Below are positions 27,470 to 37,056 of a stretch of 64,000 bases of DNA, one piece after another. Below the pieces are notes generated by a model, which saw nothing but the letters and a program-made list of their open reading frames with translations, did no database searches and was not told where the DNA came from. How positions within the stretch are numbered: position 1 is the first letter of the stretch; each line of letters starts with the position of its first letter. A program made the position numbers and the translations under genes. Origin of the DNA: JBPOFY01 sp051252415 (lineage in GTDB: Bacteria > Verrucomicrobiota > Verrucomicrobiia > Opitutales > Coraliomargaritaceae); assembly GCA_051252415.1 (NCBI GenBank), contig JBPOGA010000001.1:248001-312000 (forward strand), written 5' to 3'.

Positions 27470-28633
27470 CTATAGTGCTGCTTTCAGTTCTTCAGCCTTT
27501 GCAGTGGATTCCCAAGGGAGATTTTCCTTGGCGAAGTGACCGTAGTGAGTGGACTCGCGATAGATCGGACGAAGCAAGTCAAGCTGCGCTACGATGTCGG
27601 CAGGTTTGAAGCTGAAGACCTTTTGTGCAGCAGCAGAGATTTGCTCATCACTGACTGTGCCAGTTCCAAATGTATCCACGTGGATACTTGTTGGATAAGG
27701 GTGGCCAATCGCGTAAGCGACTTCGAGCTCACAAGCATCTGCAAGACCGGCAGCGACGATATTCTTAGCAACCCAACGTGTAAAGTATGCTGCCGAACGG
27801 TCCACTTTAGATGGATCTTTACCAGAGAAAGCACCACCACCGTGACGCGCCCAACCACCGTAGGTGTCGACGATAATCTTGCGTCCTGTTAAACCAGCAT
27901 CACCTTGAGGACCACCAATCACAAAGTTGCCAGTTGGATTGATCAAATACTCAGTCTGATCAGTCAACAACTCAGCCGGAAGCACTTTACGGATCACTTC
28001 TTCGATACAAAATTCTTTAATCTCTGCATGCTGAACATTCGCCGCGTGTTGGGTAGAAATCACAACGTTTTTAATGCCAACTGGTTTGCCGTCAACATAC
28101 TCGAGTGCCACTTGACTCTTCACGTCAGGACGCAACCAAGGAATTTTAACATCCTTACGTTGATGCGCCATCTCTCGGAGTAAGCGGTGGGCATACATGA
28201 TCGGAGCAGGCATCAACTCAGGTGTTTGATTACATGCATAACCAAACATAATTCCTTGGTCACCAGCACCCTGCTCGGCAGTGTCTTTACCAGCAGCCTC
28301 AGCAGCGTCCACACCCTGAGCAATATCGGAAGATTGCGCTGTCAGAATATTGGAAATAAATACCTTATCAGCATGAAACACATCGTCGTCATTGGTATAA
28401 CCAATATCACGAATCGCCTCACGCACAATCTCCTCGTAGTTCAATTTAGCATTCGTGGTGATTTCACCGGCAAGGAATACGCAATTGCTCTTCACAAGCG
28501 TCTCACAAGCCACACGGCTCTTAGGATCTTGCTCTAAGCAGGCATCAAGCACGCTATCTGAAATGTAATCGGAAACTTTGTCAGGGTGGCCTTCGCCAAC
28601 TGACTCGGAGGAAAAGATGAAGTTTTTGCTCAT
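27470..28633 (-). CDS. metK: S-adenosylmethionine synthetase
   Basis: Makes S-adenosylmethionine from methionine and ATP. The 387-residue length and motifs are standard: GEGHPDKVSDYISDSVLDA, EITTNAKLNYEEIVREAI, the active-site loop GAGDQGIMFGYA, GNFVIGGPQGDAGLTGRK and the phosphate-binding GGGAFSGKDPSKVDRS. Its upstream region has a perfect inverted repeat, and the gene before it on the same strand encodes a small winged-helix regulator. I see no SAM riboswitch in the short leader. Confidence 0.97.
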   Translation of the reverse strand: MSKNFIFSSESVGEGHPDKVSDYISDSVLDACLEQDPKSRVACETLVKSNCVFLAGEITTNAKLNYEEIVREAIRDIGYTNDDDVFHADKVFISNILTAQSSDIAQGVDAAEAAGKDTAEQGAGDQGIMFGYACNQTPELMPAPIMYAHRLLREMAHQRKDVKIPWLRPDVKSQVALEYVDGKPVGIKNVVISTQHAANVQHAEIKEFCIEEVIRKVLPAELLTDQTEYLINPTGNFVIGGPQGDAGLTGRKIIVDTYGGWARHGGGAFSGKDPSKVDRSAAYFTRWVAKNIVAAGLADACELEVAYAIGHPYPTSIHVDTFGTGTVSDEQISAAAQKVFSFKPADIVAQLDLLRPIYRESTHYGHFAKENLPWESTAKAEELKAAL

Positions 28634-28681
28634 AGGAATGCGCAGTATTCCCCACTTTCCATAAAATGCAAGTCTTACATC

Positions 28682-28707
28682 AACATATCAGGATAAAATG
28701 ATATGTT
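28682..28707. promoter_or_regulatory. 26-bp operator-like inverted repeat before metK
   Basis: Two perfect 8-bp arms AACATATC and GATATGTT are separated by 10 bases, 49-74 bases upstream of the metK start. No U-run follows, so a terminator is unlikely. It could be an operator for the adjacent winged-helix protein. Confidence 0.5.
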
Positions 28708-28710
28708 CTA

Positions 28711-29070
28711 TTATTTCACTTCTGAACCATGTTCTCCAATGGTCCAATTTCGAAGCAATCGCTCTACATCGCTTTCGTCTTCTACAGGGTCCTTCACGAA
28801 AATATCCAGCACCTCCGAAAGCTTATGGCTCGACAGTATCGAATGCCTAAACTCAACATCACGATTGATCTGGTAAACGTTGCGACGCCCCTGCCGCTCG
28901 CGGGTTAGATAATTAGCCTCCTCTAAATCAGCAATAATCCGCTGCACTGCACGCTCCGTAATCCCAACCACCAAGGCAACTTCCCGCAAAGACTGGTTCG
29001 GGTTTTGCGCCAACGAAATTAAGACGCAGGCATGGTTGGAGAAGAAATTCCATTTCGATGATTGTGGCAT
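28711..29070 (-). CDS. Winged helix-turn-helix transcriptional regulator
   Basis: A 119-residue cytoplasmic DNA-binding protein. Residues about 10-70 form a MarR/ArsR-like winged helix: NHACVLISLAQNPNQSLREV, the recognition region GITERAVQRIIADLEEANYL and the wing RERQGRRNVYQINRD. The C-terminal 45 residues are acidic and may mediate dimerisation or ligand binding. The same architecture is common beside metK in Verrucomicrobiota as far as I recall, but this is not verified here. Its own upstream region has a palindrome TACAGTATTGTA. Its effector is unknown. Confidence 0.85.
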   Translation of the reverse strand: MPQSSKWNFFSNHACVLISLAQNPNQSLREVALVVGITERAVQRIIADLEEANYLTRERQGRRNVYQINRDVEFRHSILSSHKLSEVLDIFVKDPVEDESDVERLLRNWTIGEHGSEVK

Positions 29071-29091
29071 AAATTTAAGCTCTACTTCTTA

Positions 29092-29103
29092 TACAGTATT
29101 GTA
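29092..29103. promoter_or_regulatory. Palindrome TACAGTATTGTA before the regulator gene
   Basis: A nearly perfect 12-bp inverted repeat, 22-33 bases upstream of the regulator start. It may be an autoregulatory operator. Confidence 0.3.
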
Positions 29104-29233
29104 AATCACGAAAAAAATAGCGCAATTCTGCCAATAATTCTTCTCAGAAGATTAAAGTCTCACTTGCAAAGACATACGAGCAAGGGCATCTAACCCACAG
29201 AGATTCGATTTTAATAGCTCACAAACACACATT

Positions 29234-31903
29234 ATGGCTGAACCCACTGATAAAAAATTCCTTAAACTTGTAGAAAAAGGCCTCAATCAGGTCGAAGAGG
29301 AGCATACCTTTCTGGTAGAAGCTTTTGTCGACGTGCTGGAATCCATGGGGCAGACAACTGCAGCAGCGCTCATTAAGAGCCGCCTCAAGAACGTCTCTCC
29401 CGACGCCCTCGATGATGCAGGTGTGCAAGCGATCTCCTTCTACTTCCAGCTACTCAATCTTGCCGAAGAACACGTCGCTAATAGTATGCGCCGCATCCGC
29501 GAGGCTGAACTCGGCATGGCCTCAGAGCCAGGACACTGGGGACACTACTTAAAGCGCCTTAAAGAAGCGCGCATCAAGCCAGACGAGGTCCGTCAGAAAA
29601 TAAGCGAACTTTGGGTCGAACCGGTATTCACCAAGCACCCCACCGAAGCCAAACGTTGGTCGGTGCTAGGCATTCACCGCGAAATTGTGCGTCTTCTCCG
29701 CCACCATGAGTCAGAACGCACACCCCGCGAAACAGAGCACAATGCTAAGCAAATGCGTGCTATTATTGAACGCCTCTGGCTGACAGGTGAAATCTATATG
29801 CACAAACCGCAGGTTAAGGACGAGTTGGACAACTTGCTCTACTACCTACGTGAAGTATTTCCAACTATGTTTGGTCGTTTAGATGCAAACCTTGCGCACG
29901 CGTGGAAAGATGCTTGGCCGAAAGAAGCCCCGCTATCACTAGAGGAAATGCCGCACCTACAGTTTGGGTCATGGGTCGGCGGCGACAGAGACGGCCACCC
30001 ACTGGTAACAGCCGATGTCACTGCAGAAACCTTCATCACGATGCGCGCCACTGCAGTGCAGATCGTGCGCACACGCTTGGTAGACCTTGCACAGAAGCTC
30101 ACGCTCTCCGATGCCCGCGCCAAAACCCCAGCGGAACTGACGAAACAAGTCCGTAGCTGGAACGGAGACATAAACAGTCAAGAGCTATGGCAGCACTATG
30201 TCGAACTGCTCTCTGAACGAATAGAAGACCTATCCGAAGCAGAACTGCGTGGGCATCTTCAACAACTCATTGAATGGCTCAATGAAGTCGGTTCACCACG
30301 TTCAGTAGAGACTTATGTGCTCCCAATCCTTCGTTTACTTGACAGTATCGGCCTACACTTAGCTCGCATTGACATTCGTCAGAACAGTGAATTCTACGAA
30401 AAATCACTCAGCCAAATGATGGTCGCAGCTGGTGTTGAAGATGCGAAAAACTTCGGCAACTGGAGCGAAGAAGCACGGTTAGAATTCCTCAATCACGAGT
30501 TATCTACACCACGCCCGCTGACACATGCTTCGATGGAGCTACCCAAAGAAGCCACCGAAGCTCGCAATACACTCGCTGTTGTCGCCAAGCATATACGTAA
30601 ACACGGCACTGAAGGCGTTGGCGCCTTGATTGTCAGTATGACACGTAACCTAGTCGACTTACTCACCGTTTATGTATTAGCCAAGGAAGTTGGCCTCACT
30701 TACCAGGAAGAAGGACAGTTACGCTGCATACTACCTGTCGTGCCACTATTCGAGACTTACGAAGACCTCGAAGGTGCGCCCGCTATTTCACACGCATTTC
30801 TCTCCCACCCTTGCACACGTGCTAGTTTGCGTATTGGCCAGCCGGATACAACGCCGCGCTTCATAATTATGCTCGGCTATAGTGACAGCAATAAAGACAC
30901 GGGTATCCTCGCGAGCCAATGGATCCTTAAGAGCGCGCAAAGTAAACTTTTTGAAGTCTGTGAAGACCATGGTGTCAAAGTCACATTTTTCCACGGCCGT
31001 GGTGGCACAGTCGGTCGCGGTGCAGGACCTACGCACCGCTTCCTCGAAGCGCTGCCAGAAGGCTCACTCAACGGCGGCCTGCGCGTGACAGAGCAAGGCG
31101 AAGTCATCGCACAGAAATACAACACGCCAGCCACAGCGACAGCTAACTTGGAATGGTTACTCGCTGGCAGCCTCGGCGCACAAATGCTCGCTACAAAACA
31201 AAAGGCATCTACAGCCATCGATAAAGCGATGGAAACTCTAGCGATAAGCTCACGAAAGGCTTACCGCGAACTCCTTGAAGCTGATGGTTTCATTGAATTC
31301 TACCGTCAAGCCACACCTATTGATGCGATTGAGCAAAGTCGTATCGGCTCACGCCCGTCACGTCGAACAGGCAAGGCCAGTCTCGAAGATTTGCGTGCGA
31401 TCCCTTGGGTTTTCAGTTGGAATCAATCCCGCTACTATGTGCCTGGTTGGTATGGTGTGGGCAGCGCACTAGATGCTCTCGAAGCAGACAACCCTGACGC
31501 GTATCAAGCGATTAAAGACAACCTCCAGAATACACCGTTTCTTCGTTACGTATTCTACAATATCGAAAGTAGTATCAGCAGTTCCGATGAAAAATGGATG
31601 CGCACTTACGCTGGAATGGTTGAGGATGCCGCCCTACGTAAACGTATTCTTGGGCAAATTCTAAGCGAGCGCACACGCACTGTTCAACATCTGGAGAAAC
31701 TCTTCACGCGTTCACTTCCTGAACGACGTCCACGTTTCTATAAGACCTTAACAGAACGCGATGTGCCACTTGCTGCATTGCACAAAAAGCAAATCGAATT
31801 GCTACAACAAGCACGCGCCAGCAATAATTCTAATTCCGAGACGACAAACGACTTACTTCGTGTTGTGAATGCGATTGCTGCCGGACTTCGAACAACAGGG
31901 TAA
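29234..31903 (+). CDS. ppc: Phosphoenolpyruvate carboxylase
   Basis: Anaplerotic enzyme that carboxylates phosphoenolpyruvate to oxaloacetate. The 889-residue protein has the catalytic His in EPVFTKHPTEAKRWSVL, GSWVGGDRDGHPLVT, the second signature GYSDSNKDTGILASQW, the Gly-rich FHGRGGTVGRGAGPTH and the Arg of FSWNQSRYYVPGW. The C-terminus ends in a short tail without the usual QNTG; the end is RTTG, close to the expected effector-site end. It is a single transcription unit, followed by a large palindromic repeat. Confidence 0.96.
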   Translation: MAEPTDKKFLKLVEKGLNQVEEEHTFLVEAFVDVLESMGQTTAAALIKSRLKNVSPDALDDAGVQAISFYFQLLNLAEEHVANSMRRIREAELGMASEPGHWGHYLKRLKEARIKPDEVRQKISELWVEPVFTKHPTEAKRWSVLGIHREIVRLLRHHESERTPRETEHNAKQMRAIIERLWLTGEIYMHKPQVKDELDNLLYYLREVFPTMFGRLDANLAHAWKDAWPKEAPLSLEEMPHLQFGSWVGGDRDGHPLVTADVTAETFITMRATAVQIVRTRLVDLAQKLTLSDARAKTPAELTKQVRSWNGDINSQELWQHYVELLSERIEDLSEAELRGHLQQLIEWLNEVGSPRSVETYVLPILRLLDSIGLHLARIDIRQNSEFYEKSLSQMMVAAGVEDAKNFGNWSEEARLEFLNHELSTPRPLTHASMELPKEATEARNTLAVVAKHIRKHGTEGVGALIVSMTRNLVDLLTVYVLAKEVGLTYQEEGQLRCILPVVPLFETYEDLEGAPAISHAFLSHPCTRASLRIGQPDTTPRFIIMLGYSDSNKDTGILASQWILKSAQSKLFEVCEDHGVKVTFFHGRGGTVGRGAGPTHRFLEALPEGSLNGGLRVTEQGEVIAQKYNTPATATANLEWLLAGSLGAQMLATKQKASTAIDKAMETLAISSRKAYRELLEADGFIEFYRQATPIDAIEQSRIGSRPSRRTGKASLEDLRAIPWVFSWNQSRYYVPGWYGVGSALDALEADNPDAYQAIKDNLQNTPFLRYVFYNIESSISSSDEKWMRTYAGMVEDAALRKRILGQILSERTRTVQHLEKLFTRSLPERRPRFYKTLTERDVPLAALHKKQIELLQQARASNNSNSETTNDLLRVVNAIAAGLRTTG

Positions 31904-31954
31904 ATAGCCTCTCTGGAAACTTGTAATTGATAAATCGCATTGAACATTGCGAAG

Positions 31955-32032
31955 CTTTGTAGGAGAGGGTTTATCCCTCGACCCGTATGAGTCGCGAGCT
32001 GAAGGTCGAGGGATAAACCCTCTCCTACAAAG
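31955..32032. repeat. Large perfect palindrome after ppc
   Basis: Two 29-base arms are exact inverted copies: CTTTGTAGGAGAGGGTTTAT... and its complement, around a 20-base centre. A half copy lies at 13658-13682. It may act as a transcript end signal for ppc, though no U-run follows. Confidence 0.9.
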
Positions 32033-32131
32033 TCAGAAGCGATTTGAATAATAAAGCGGATTTCAGAAGTGCCCTAAGTCTTCACAAACTTTCTGAGTGC
32101 ATCTTTCGATAACATACTTTGTTATCGAAGG

Positions 32132-33274
32132 ATGCGTATTTCTGTTAAAACTCCTACCCTATTATTTTCACTTCTCAGTAGTTCATTAGTCGGATGGACA
32201 GACACGATAGATGTCTATTTTGGAACCTCGGCTGGCAGCGGCATACATCATTCAGTTTTTGATAATGAAACTGGAAGCCTCAGCACACCGAAACGAGTTG
32301 CTGAACTCAACAATGCTGGATTCATCACGATCCACCCGAGCAAAGCTTACCTGTATTCGTCAGCAGCACTGGACAAACGAAAAGACAAGGGCCATGTCGC
32401 CGCCTTCCGCATAGAAGCCGACAAAACGCTCTCCCCGCTAAACACTCAGTCCTCTGAAGGCTACAACCCCTGCCATGTCAGTCTCGATTCCACTGGCAGT
32501 GTATTAATGGTAGCAAATTACGGCAGCAACAACAGCATCGCCGCTTTCAAAGTTCAATCAGACGGGTCACTCGCAGCTTCAGAATCGATCCATCTACACG
32601 AGGGCTCTGGCACAAATCCAAAACGCCAAGAAGGCCCACACCCGCACTCGATTTTTTCGAATCCAGCCAACACTTTTGCATACGCACCAGACCTCGGCAT
32701 TGATCAAGTCGTCATCTACAAATTAGACACCGAAACCGCCACACTGACCGCTGCCAGTAAGGCTAAAGTTCCAGGCGGTGGCAAAGGCCCACGCCACATG
32801 AAGTTCTCCGACGACGGACGCTTCGCCTACGTGCTACTCGAACTCACCATGGAAATCGCAGCCTACTCAGCTGATACAGAAACCGGAGCGCTTCAATACA
32901 TCGAAACAGTTTCCACCTGTAAGGATCGCAGCGACATTGAACGTATGAGCTGTGCTGAAATTCGGATACATCCAAACAACAAATTTGTTTACTGCAGCAC
33001 CCGCGACCTCACTGGTAAAAGCCGCGATACGATTAGCGTATTTCAGCGCGACAACGCATCTGGGCGCCTGACATTGGTTCAGAACCAACCAGCAAATGTC
33101 GCCGTGCCTCGTAATTTCAATATCGATCCAAGTGGCAGATGGCTAATTGCTGCTGGCCAAAAATCCAATGACCTCTCAATTTTCTCACTCGACTCAAGCA
33201 CAGGACGCCTAGTTCCTCACGGCGAAAACATCCCCTTTAACGGCAGCCCGATCTGCCTTGAATTCTACAAATAG
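32132..33274 (+). CDS. Exported lactonase-family beta-propeller (6-phosphogluconolactonase-like)
   Basis: A 380-residue seven-bladed propeller of the YbhE/Pgl lactonase family. Motifs: DVYFGTSAGSGIHHSVFD, LSTPKRVAELNNAGFITIHP, HVSLDSTGSVLMVANYGSN, GPHPHSIFSNPANTFAYAPD, GKGPRHMKFSDDGRFAYVL and RNFNIDPSGRWLIAAGQKSN. It has a signal peptide (MRISVKTPTLLFSLLSSSLV), so unlike cytosolic Pgl it is probably periplasmic and may act on lactones of sugar acids from polysaccharides. The exact substrate cannot be read. Confidence 0.88.
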   Translation: MRISVKTPTLLFSLLSSSLVGWTDTIDVYFGTSAGSGIHHSVFDNETGSLSTPKRVAELNNAGFITIHPSKAYLYSSAALDKRKDKGHVAAFRIEADKTLSPLNTQSSEGYNPCHVSLDSTGSVLMVANYGSNNSIAAFKVQSDGSLAASESIHLHEGSGTNPKRQEGPHPHSIFSNPANTFAYAPDLGIDQVVIYKLDTETATLTAASKAKVPGGGKGPRHMKFSDDGRFAYVLLELTMEIAAYSADTETGALQYIETVSTCKDRSDIERMSCAEIRIHPNNKFVYCSTRDLTGKSRDTISVFQRDNASGRLTLVQNQPANVAVPRNFNIDPSGRWLIAAGQKSNDLSIFSLDSSTGRLVPHGENIPFNGSPICLEFYK

Positions 33275-33297
33275 ATTCGACAGCAACTGCTGCTAGA

Positions 33298-34299
33298 ATG
33301 GAGACGAAATCGCAAATAAATAAAGAGGAGTTCATGCAACTCATCGCTCCGTTTAAACTACGATTAAACGGACTACGATTACTACGCAACGGAAACAATT
33401 ATGTATACAGCGCCCGACACTTATGGAAGCCAGTCATCATAAGAATCAAACGCTTACGGCCAAACCAAAGAAATACGATCGACACTGAAATCAAATGGAT
33501 TTGGTTTCTTGACCGTAAGGGTATTTCCGTCCGCAAGCCATTTACCAGAGGAAACCGACCAACGTATACGTATACTAATATCGGCGAGCATACTTACCTC
33601 ACAACTTGCTTTACAAAAGCTCCAGGCAAGAAAATCAGCTGTAAATCAGTACCATTAGCTCTGTATAAGGAACTAGGGAGCACATTAGGCAGGCTGCACA
33701 CAGCCTCTGCAAATTTCGAACAAGAGTGCGATGTGCCACCGATAAAAAATACACTCACCTCGCAGTTAATGAGGGAACGACACCCACGCATAGAGAGCAT
33801 CTTAGATACTCATGCTAGCTACATTGATGAACTGATCAATGACCTAAACAATTACCCAAAGAATGACCATAATTTCGGGCTAATCCACGGAGATTATCAC
33901 CACGGAAATTGCTGCCGAAAAGATGCACAAATTTGGCTATTCGACTTCGAAAATATTCAGATGAATTACTACATAGCGGATTTAGCGACTTTTTTCCTGC
34001 ACTCTATATATGCTCCAAGCCTACTCCATATAACCAAAGATGAAACGATCCAATTAGTCACCGATAGATTGAAAACATTTTTGACTGCGTATAATAAAAT
34101 CCGTCCACAAACAGTGATCTCAAAGTCTCAACTTGAAAAAACAATCATGTTAAAGATTGCGGTTCATCAAATCTACACAAGCAGCTCATCAACTTCACAA
34201 TACAAGGTGTGGAATCAAGATTTACACAACCGAGCGCTCCATTTCGATTTCGAATCAGTGATGCATCACTGCGCGAAAACAATTCCCATAACGAGCTAA
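33298..34299 (+). CDS. APH-fold kinase / phosphotransferase
   Basis: A 333-residue cytosolic protein with an aminoglycoside phosphotransferase/choline kinase fold. The catalytic loop is HGDYHHGNCCR (Brenner-type HGDxxxxN) and the metal-binding motif DFENIQ (DFG equivalent). The N-lobe contains RIKRLRPNQRN with the ATP-binding Lys. It resembles the SrkA/YihE stress kinase family in size and in the HGDYHHGN loop. It overlaps the convergent PP2C gene by four bases. The substrate is unknown. Confidence 0.82.
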   Translation: METKSQINKEEFMQLIAPFKLRLNGLRLLRNGNNYVYSARHLWKPVIIRIKRLRPNQRNTIDTEIKWIWFLDRKGISVRKPFTRGNRPTYTYTNIGEHTYLTTCFTKAPGKKISCKSVPLALYKELGSTLGRLHTASANFEQECDVPPIKNTLTSQLMRERHPRIESILDTHASYIDELINDLNNYPKNDHNFGLIHGDYHHGNCCRKDAQIWLFDFENIQMNYYIADLATFFLHSIYAPSLLHITKDETIQLVTDRLKTFLTAYNKIRPQTVISKSQLEKTIMLKIAVHQIYTSSSSTSQYKVWNQDLHNRALHFDFESVMHHCAKTIPITS

Positions 34300-35129
34300 G
34301 ACAGCTCAAATACAACAGCAGTCGTATTATCCTTACCGTCTGTGCGCACTGCTTCAGCGACCAAGCGTTCAGCGGGGTTGCCTTTATCAAGAGGTCCCGG
34401 ATTGCGAATCAGTCGTTTCATCCCGCTATCCCATAAGCCTTCGACCAAACCATCAGAGCAGAGCATAAAGGCATCACCAGGCTCATAACCCACTGCACCA
34501 AATTGTGGACTTAGATTCTGGGTCTTCCCTCCCATCGCTTGCTGCAAAGCATTACGCCCTGGGTGCGAACGCGCCTGTATCTCGCGCAGTTTGCCTTCTC
34601 GAACTTGCCAACCTACATGGGTATGATCATGGCTGACCTGATTAATCGTGCCATCCTTCGGCAAATGATAAATGCGGCTGTCTCCGACGTGGGCAAAATA
34701 GACCCACCCAGGACGCACCCAGCATAGGCTCAACGTAGCACCCATACCATACAACTCCTCGTAGGCTTGCCCCATATGAGTCAGCTCTCGATGGATCTGA
34801 TCAAAAAGTTCGCCCAATAAATCCTGGAAACCAACCGATATCCCTTTCGCAGCACTGCGAAAAGTCTGTGGAAATAAGCGTGTAATCTTATCCACCGCAA
34901 TTTGACTAGCAAACTCACCCGCATTCGCGCCGCCCATCCCGTCACTCACGGCAAATATAAAGTCGGTCGCTTCAAGACCAGCTTCACCATATTTACCCAA
35001 ACGACGCACGCCTTCACCATCAACAGTCAGAGCTAGAAAAGCATCTTCGTTGTTTTTTCGGTAGCGCCCAACATCTGTGAGCCCCCACCATTCGATCGAT
35101 TTAGCTTCTTCTGGAGTCGGCTCGCTCAT
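34296..35129 (-). CDS. PP2C-family serine/threonine protein phosphatase
   Basis: Metal-dependent Ser/Thr phosphatase. The full set of PP2C motifs is visible in 277 residues: WGLTDVGRYRKNNEDAF, FAVSDGMGGANAGEFAS, CWVRPGWVYFAHVGDSRIYHL, DHTHVGWQV, MLCSDGLVEG and KDNTTAVVFEL. The metal-binding Asp residues (DGMGG, SDGL, DN) are intact. It shares the sequence ATGA with the mini-kinase gene upstream on the same strand, so the two are translationally coupled. Confidence 0.94.
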   Translation of the reverse strand: MSEPTPEEAKSIEWWGLTDVGRYRKNNEDAFLALTVDGEGVRRLGKYGEAGLEATDFIFAVSDGMGGANAGEFASQIAVDKITRLFPQTFRSAAKGISVGFQDLLGELFDQIHRELTHMGQAYEELYGMGATLSLCWVRPGWVYFAHVGDSRIYHLPKDGTINQVSHDHTHVGWQVREGKLREIQARSHPGRNALQQAMGGKTQNLSPQFGAVGYEPGDAFMLCSDGLVEGLWDSGMKRLIRNPGPLDKGNPAERLVAEAVRTDGKDNTTAVVFELS

Positions 35130-35578
35130 GATTTAGCGTCCTCTTGGCGTTGCCACGCAGCACGATCTGGGTTCGAACGCATTTCAGGTGATGGCGGGTA
35201 GCCCGGCTCGAGAATACTCGCGAATTCAAAATCAATAATACAAAATGCACCAATCTTGTCGTTATAAGTGATATTACGCACCTCTGCATCCTCATGCCTC
35301 ACACCGAAGCTTTCTAATTTATCATATAACTTTTTGCACTTTCCAGGACTGACGTGGCTGACCTGCTTACCTGCATTTGTCGTGATCAAATACAGCGACT
35401 CGTCGTTATGATCGAGTAGTCTCGGCACAAAATCGCAGCCCTTCTCCTCAAGAAACTTTAACACACGCACCTCATTCTCGTAGCGCGCCCTAGCCTGAGG
35501 GCCCTTGAAACGCTTATGCACACTACCATCGTAGCCGATATGAACAGTTGCTCGTGCGGTATTTTTAGCTTCATGCAT
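35126..35578 (-). CDS. Reduced protein-kinase-fold protein coupled to PP2C
   Basis: A 150-residue protein that keeps only core parts of a protein kinase: a glycine-poor ATP region (VHIGYDGSVHKRFKG with a candidate Lys), YENEVRVLKFLEE (alpha-C Glu), and RHEDAEVRNITYND ... FCIIDFEFASIL, which reads as the catalytic loop and DFG-like motif (HEDxxxxN, DFE). The C-lobe is very short (about 25 residues after DFE), so activity is uncertain. It is upstream of and overlaps the PP2C gene. Together they suggest a kinase-phosphatase pair. It could also be a regulatory pseudokinase. Confidence 0.65.
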   Translation of the reverse strand: MHEAKNTARATVHIGYDGSVHKRFKGPQARARYENEVRVLKFLEEKGCDFVPRLLDHNDESLYLITTNAGKQVSHVSPGKCKKLYDKLESFGVRHEDAEVRNITYNDKIGAFCIIDFEFASILEPGYPPSPEMRSNPDRAAWQRQEDAKS

Positions 35579-35610
35579 ATATAGTAAGCAATTTGAGTAA
35601 TTTCGCCCAC

Positions 35611-35697
35611 AAATGGCAAGTTTTGACCATTTATAAGTGCAGATTTCATAATCTGAGCAAAAAAACTTGCAGATGATACGCTGGCATACAAATTGCT
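35611..35697 (+). promoter_or_regulatory. Sigma-54 promoter and upstream inverted repeat for glnII
   Basis: TGGCATACAAATTGCT at 35682-35697 has the -24 GG and -12 GC with exactly ten bases between them. Upstream, AAATGG-N10-CCATTT (35611-35632) lies about 75-85 bases before the expected start of transcription, the place of an NtrC-like activator site. This fits a nitrogen-controlled glutamine synthetase gene. Confidence 0.7.
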
Positions 35698-35790
35698 AAA
35701 TCGTCTTGATCTGCGGGTTATTCTGGCTTGAAAAGCCGCCCGACAGACTAGCAAACAGTCAAATCTCAACCTGACACAATACACAATATC

Positions 35791-36816
<1,026 letters not shown>

Positions 36817-36844
36817 GCCAAGAGTTAAGCACAACGCTTTCATC

Positions 36845-36875
36845 AACGCCGTCTCGAAAGAGACGGCGTTTTTTT
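36845..36875 (+). terminator. Rho-independent terminator of glnII
   Basis: AACGCCGTCTC-GAAA-GAGACGGCGTT (11-bp stem, GAAA tetraloop) followed by T7, 29 bases after the glnII stop. Confidence 0.93.
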
Positions 36876-36928
36876 ATCTCTAGACACAAAAATGCCAGAA
36901 GGCGGATCAGCGACTTCTGGCTATAAAA

Positions 36929-37004
<76 letters not shown>

Positions 37005-37056
37005 GAAAAAGGGAAAGCTGGAAAATGGATATACGTCTGTGTCCGTCAATATAAAA

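Noticed and set aside
28634..28710. SAM riboswitch upstream of metK
   Set aside because: The leader is only about 77 bases, dominated by a simple inverted repeat, and shows none of the SAM-I, SAM-II or SAM-IV conserved cores.
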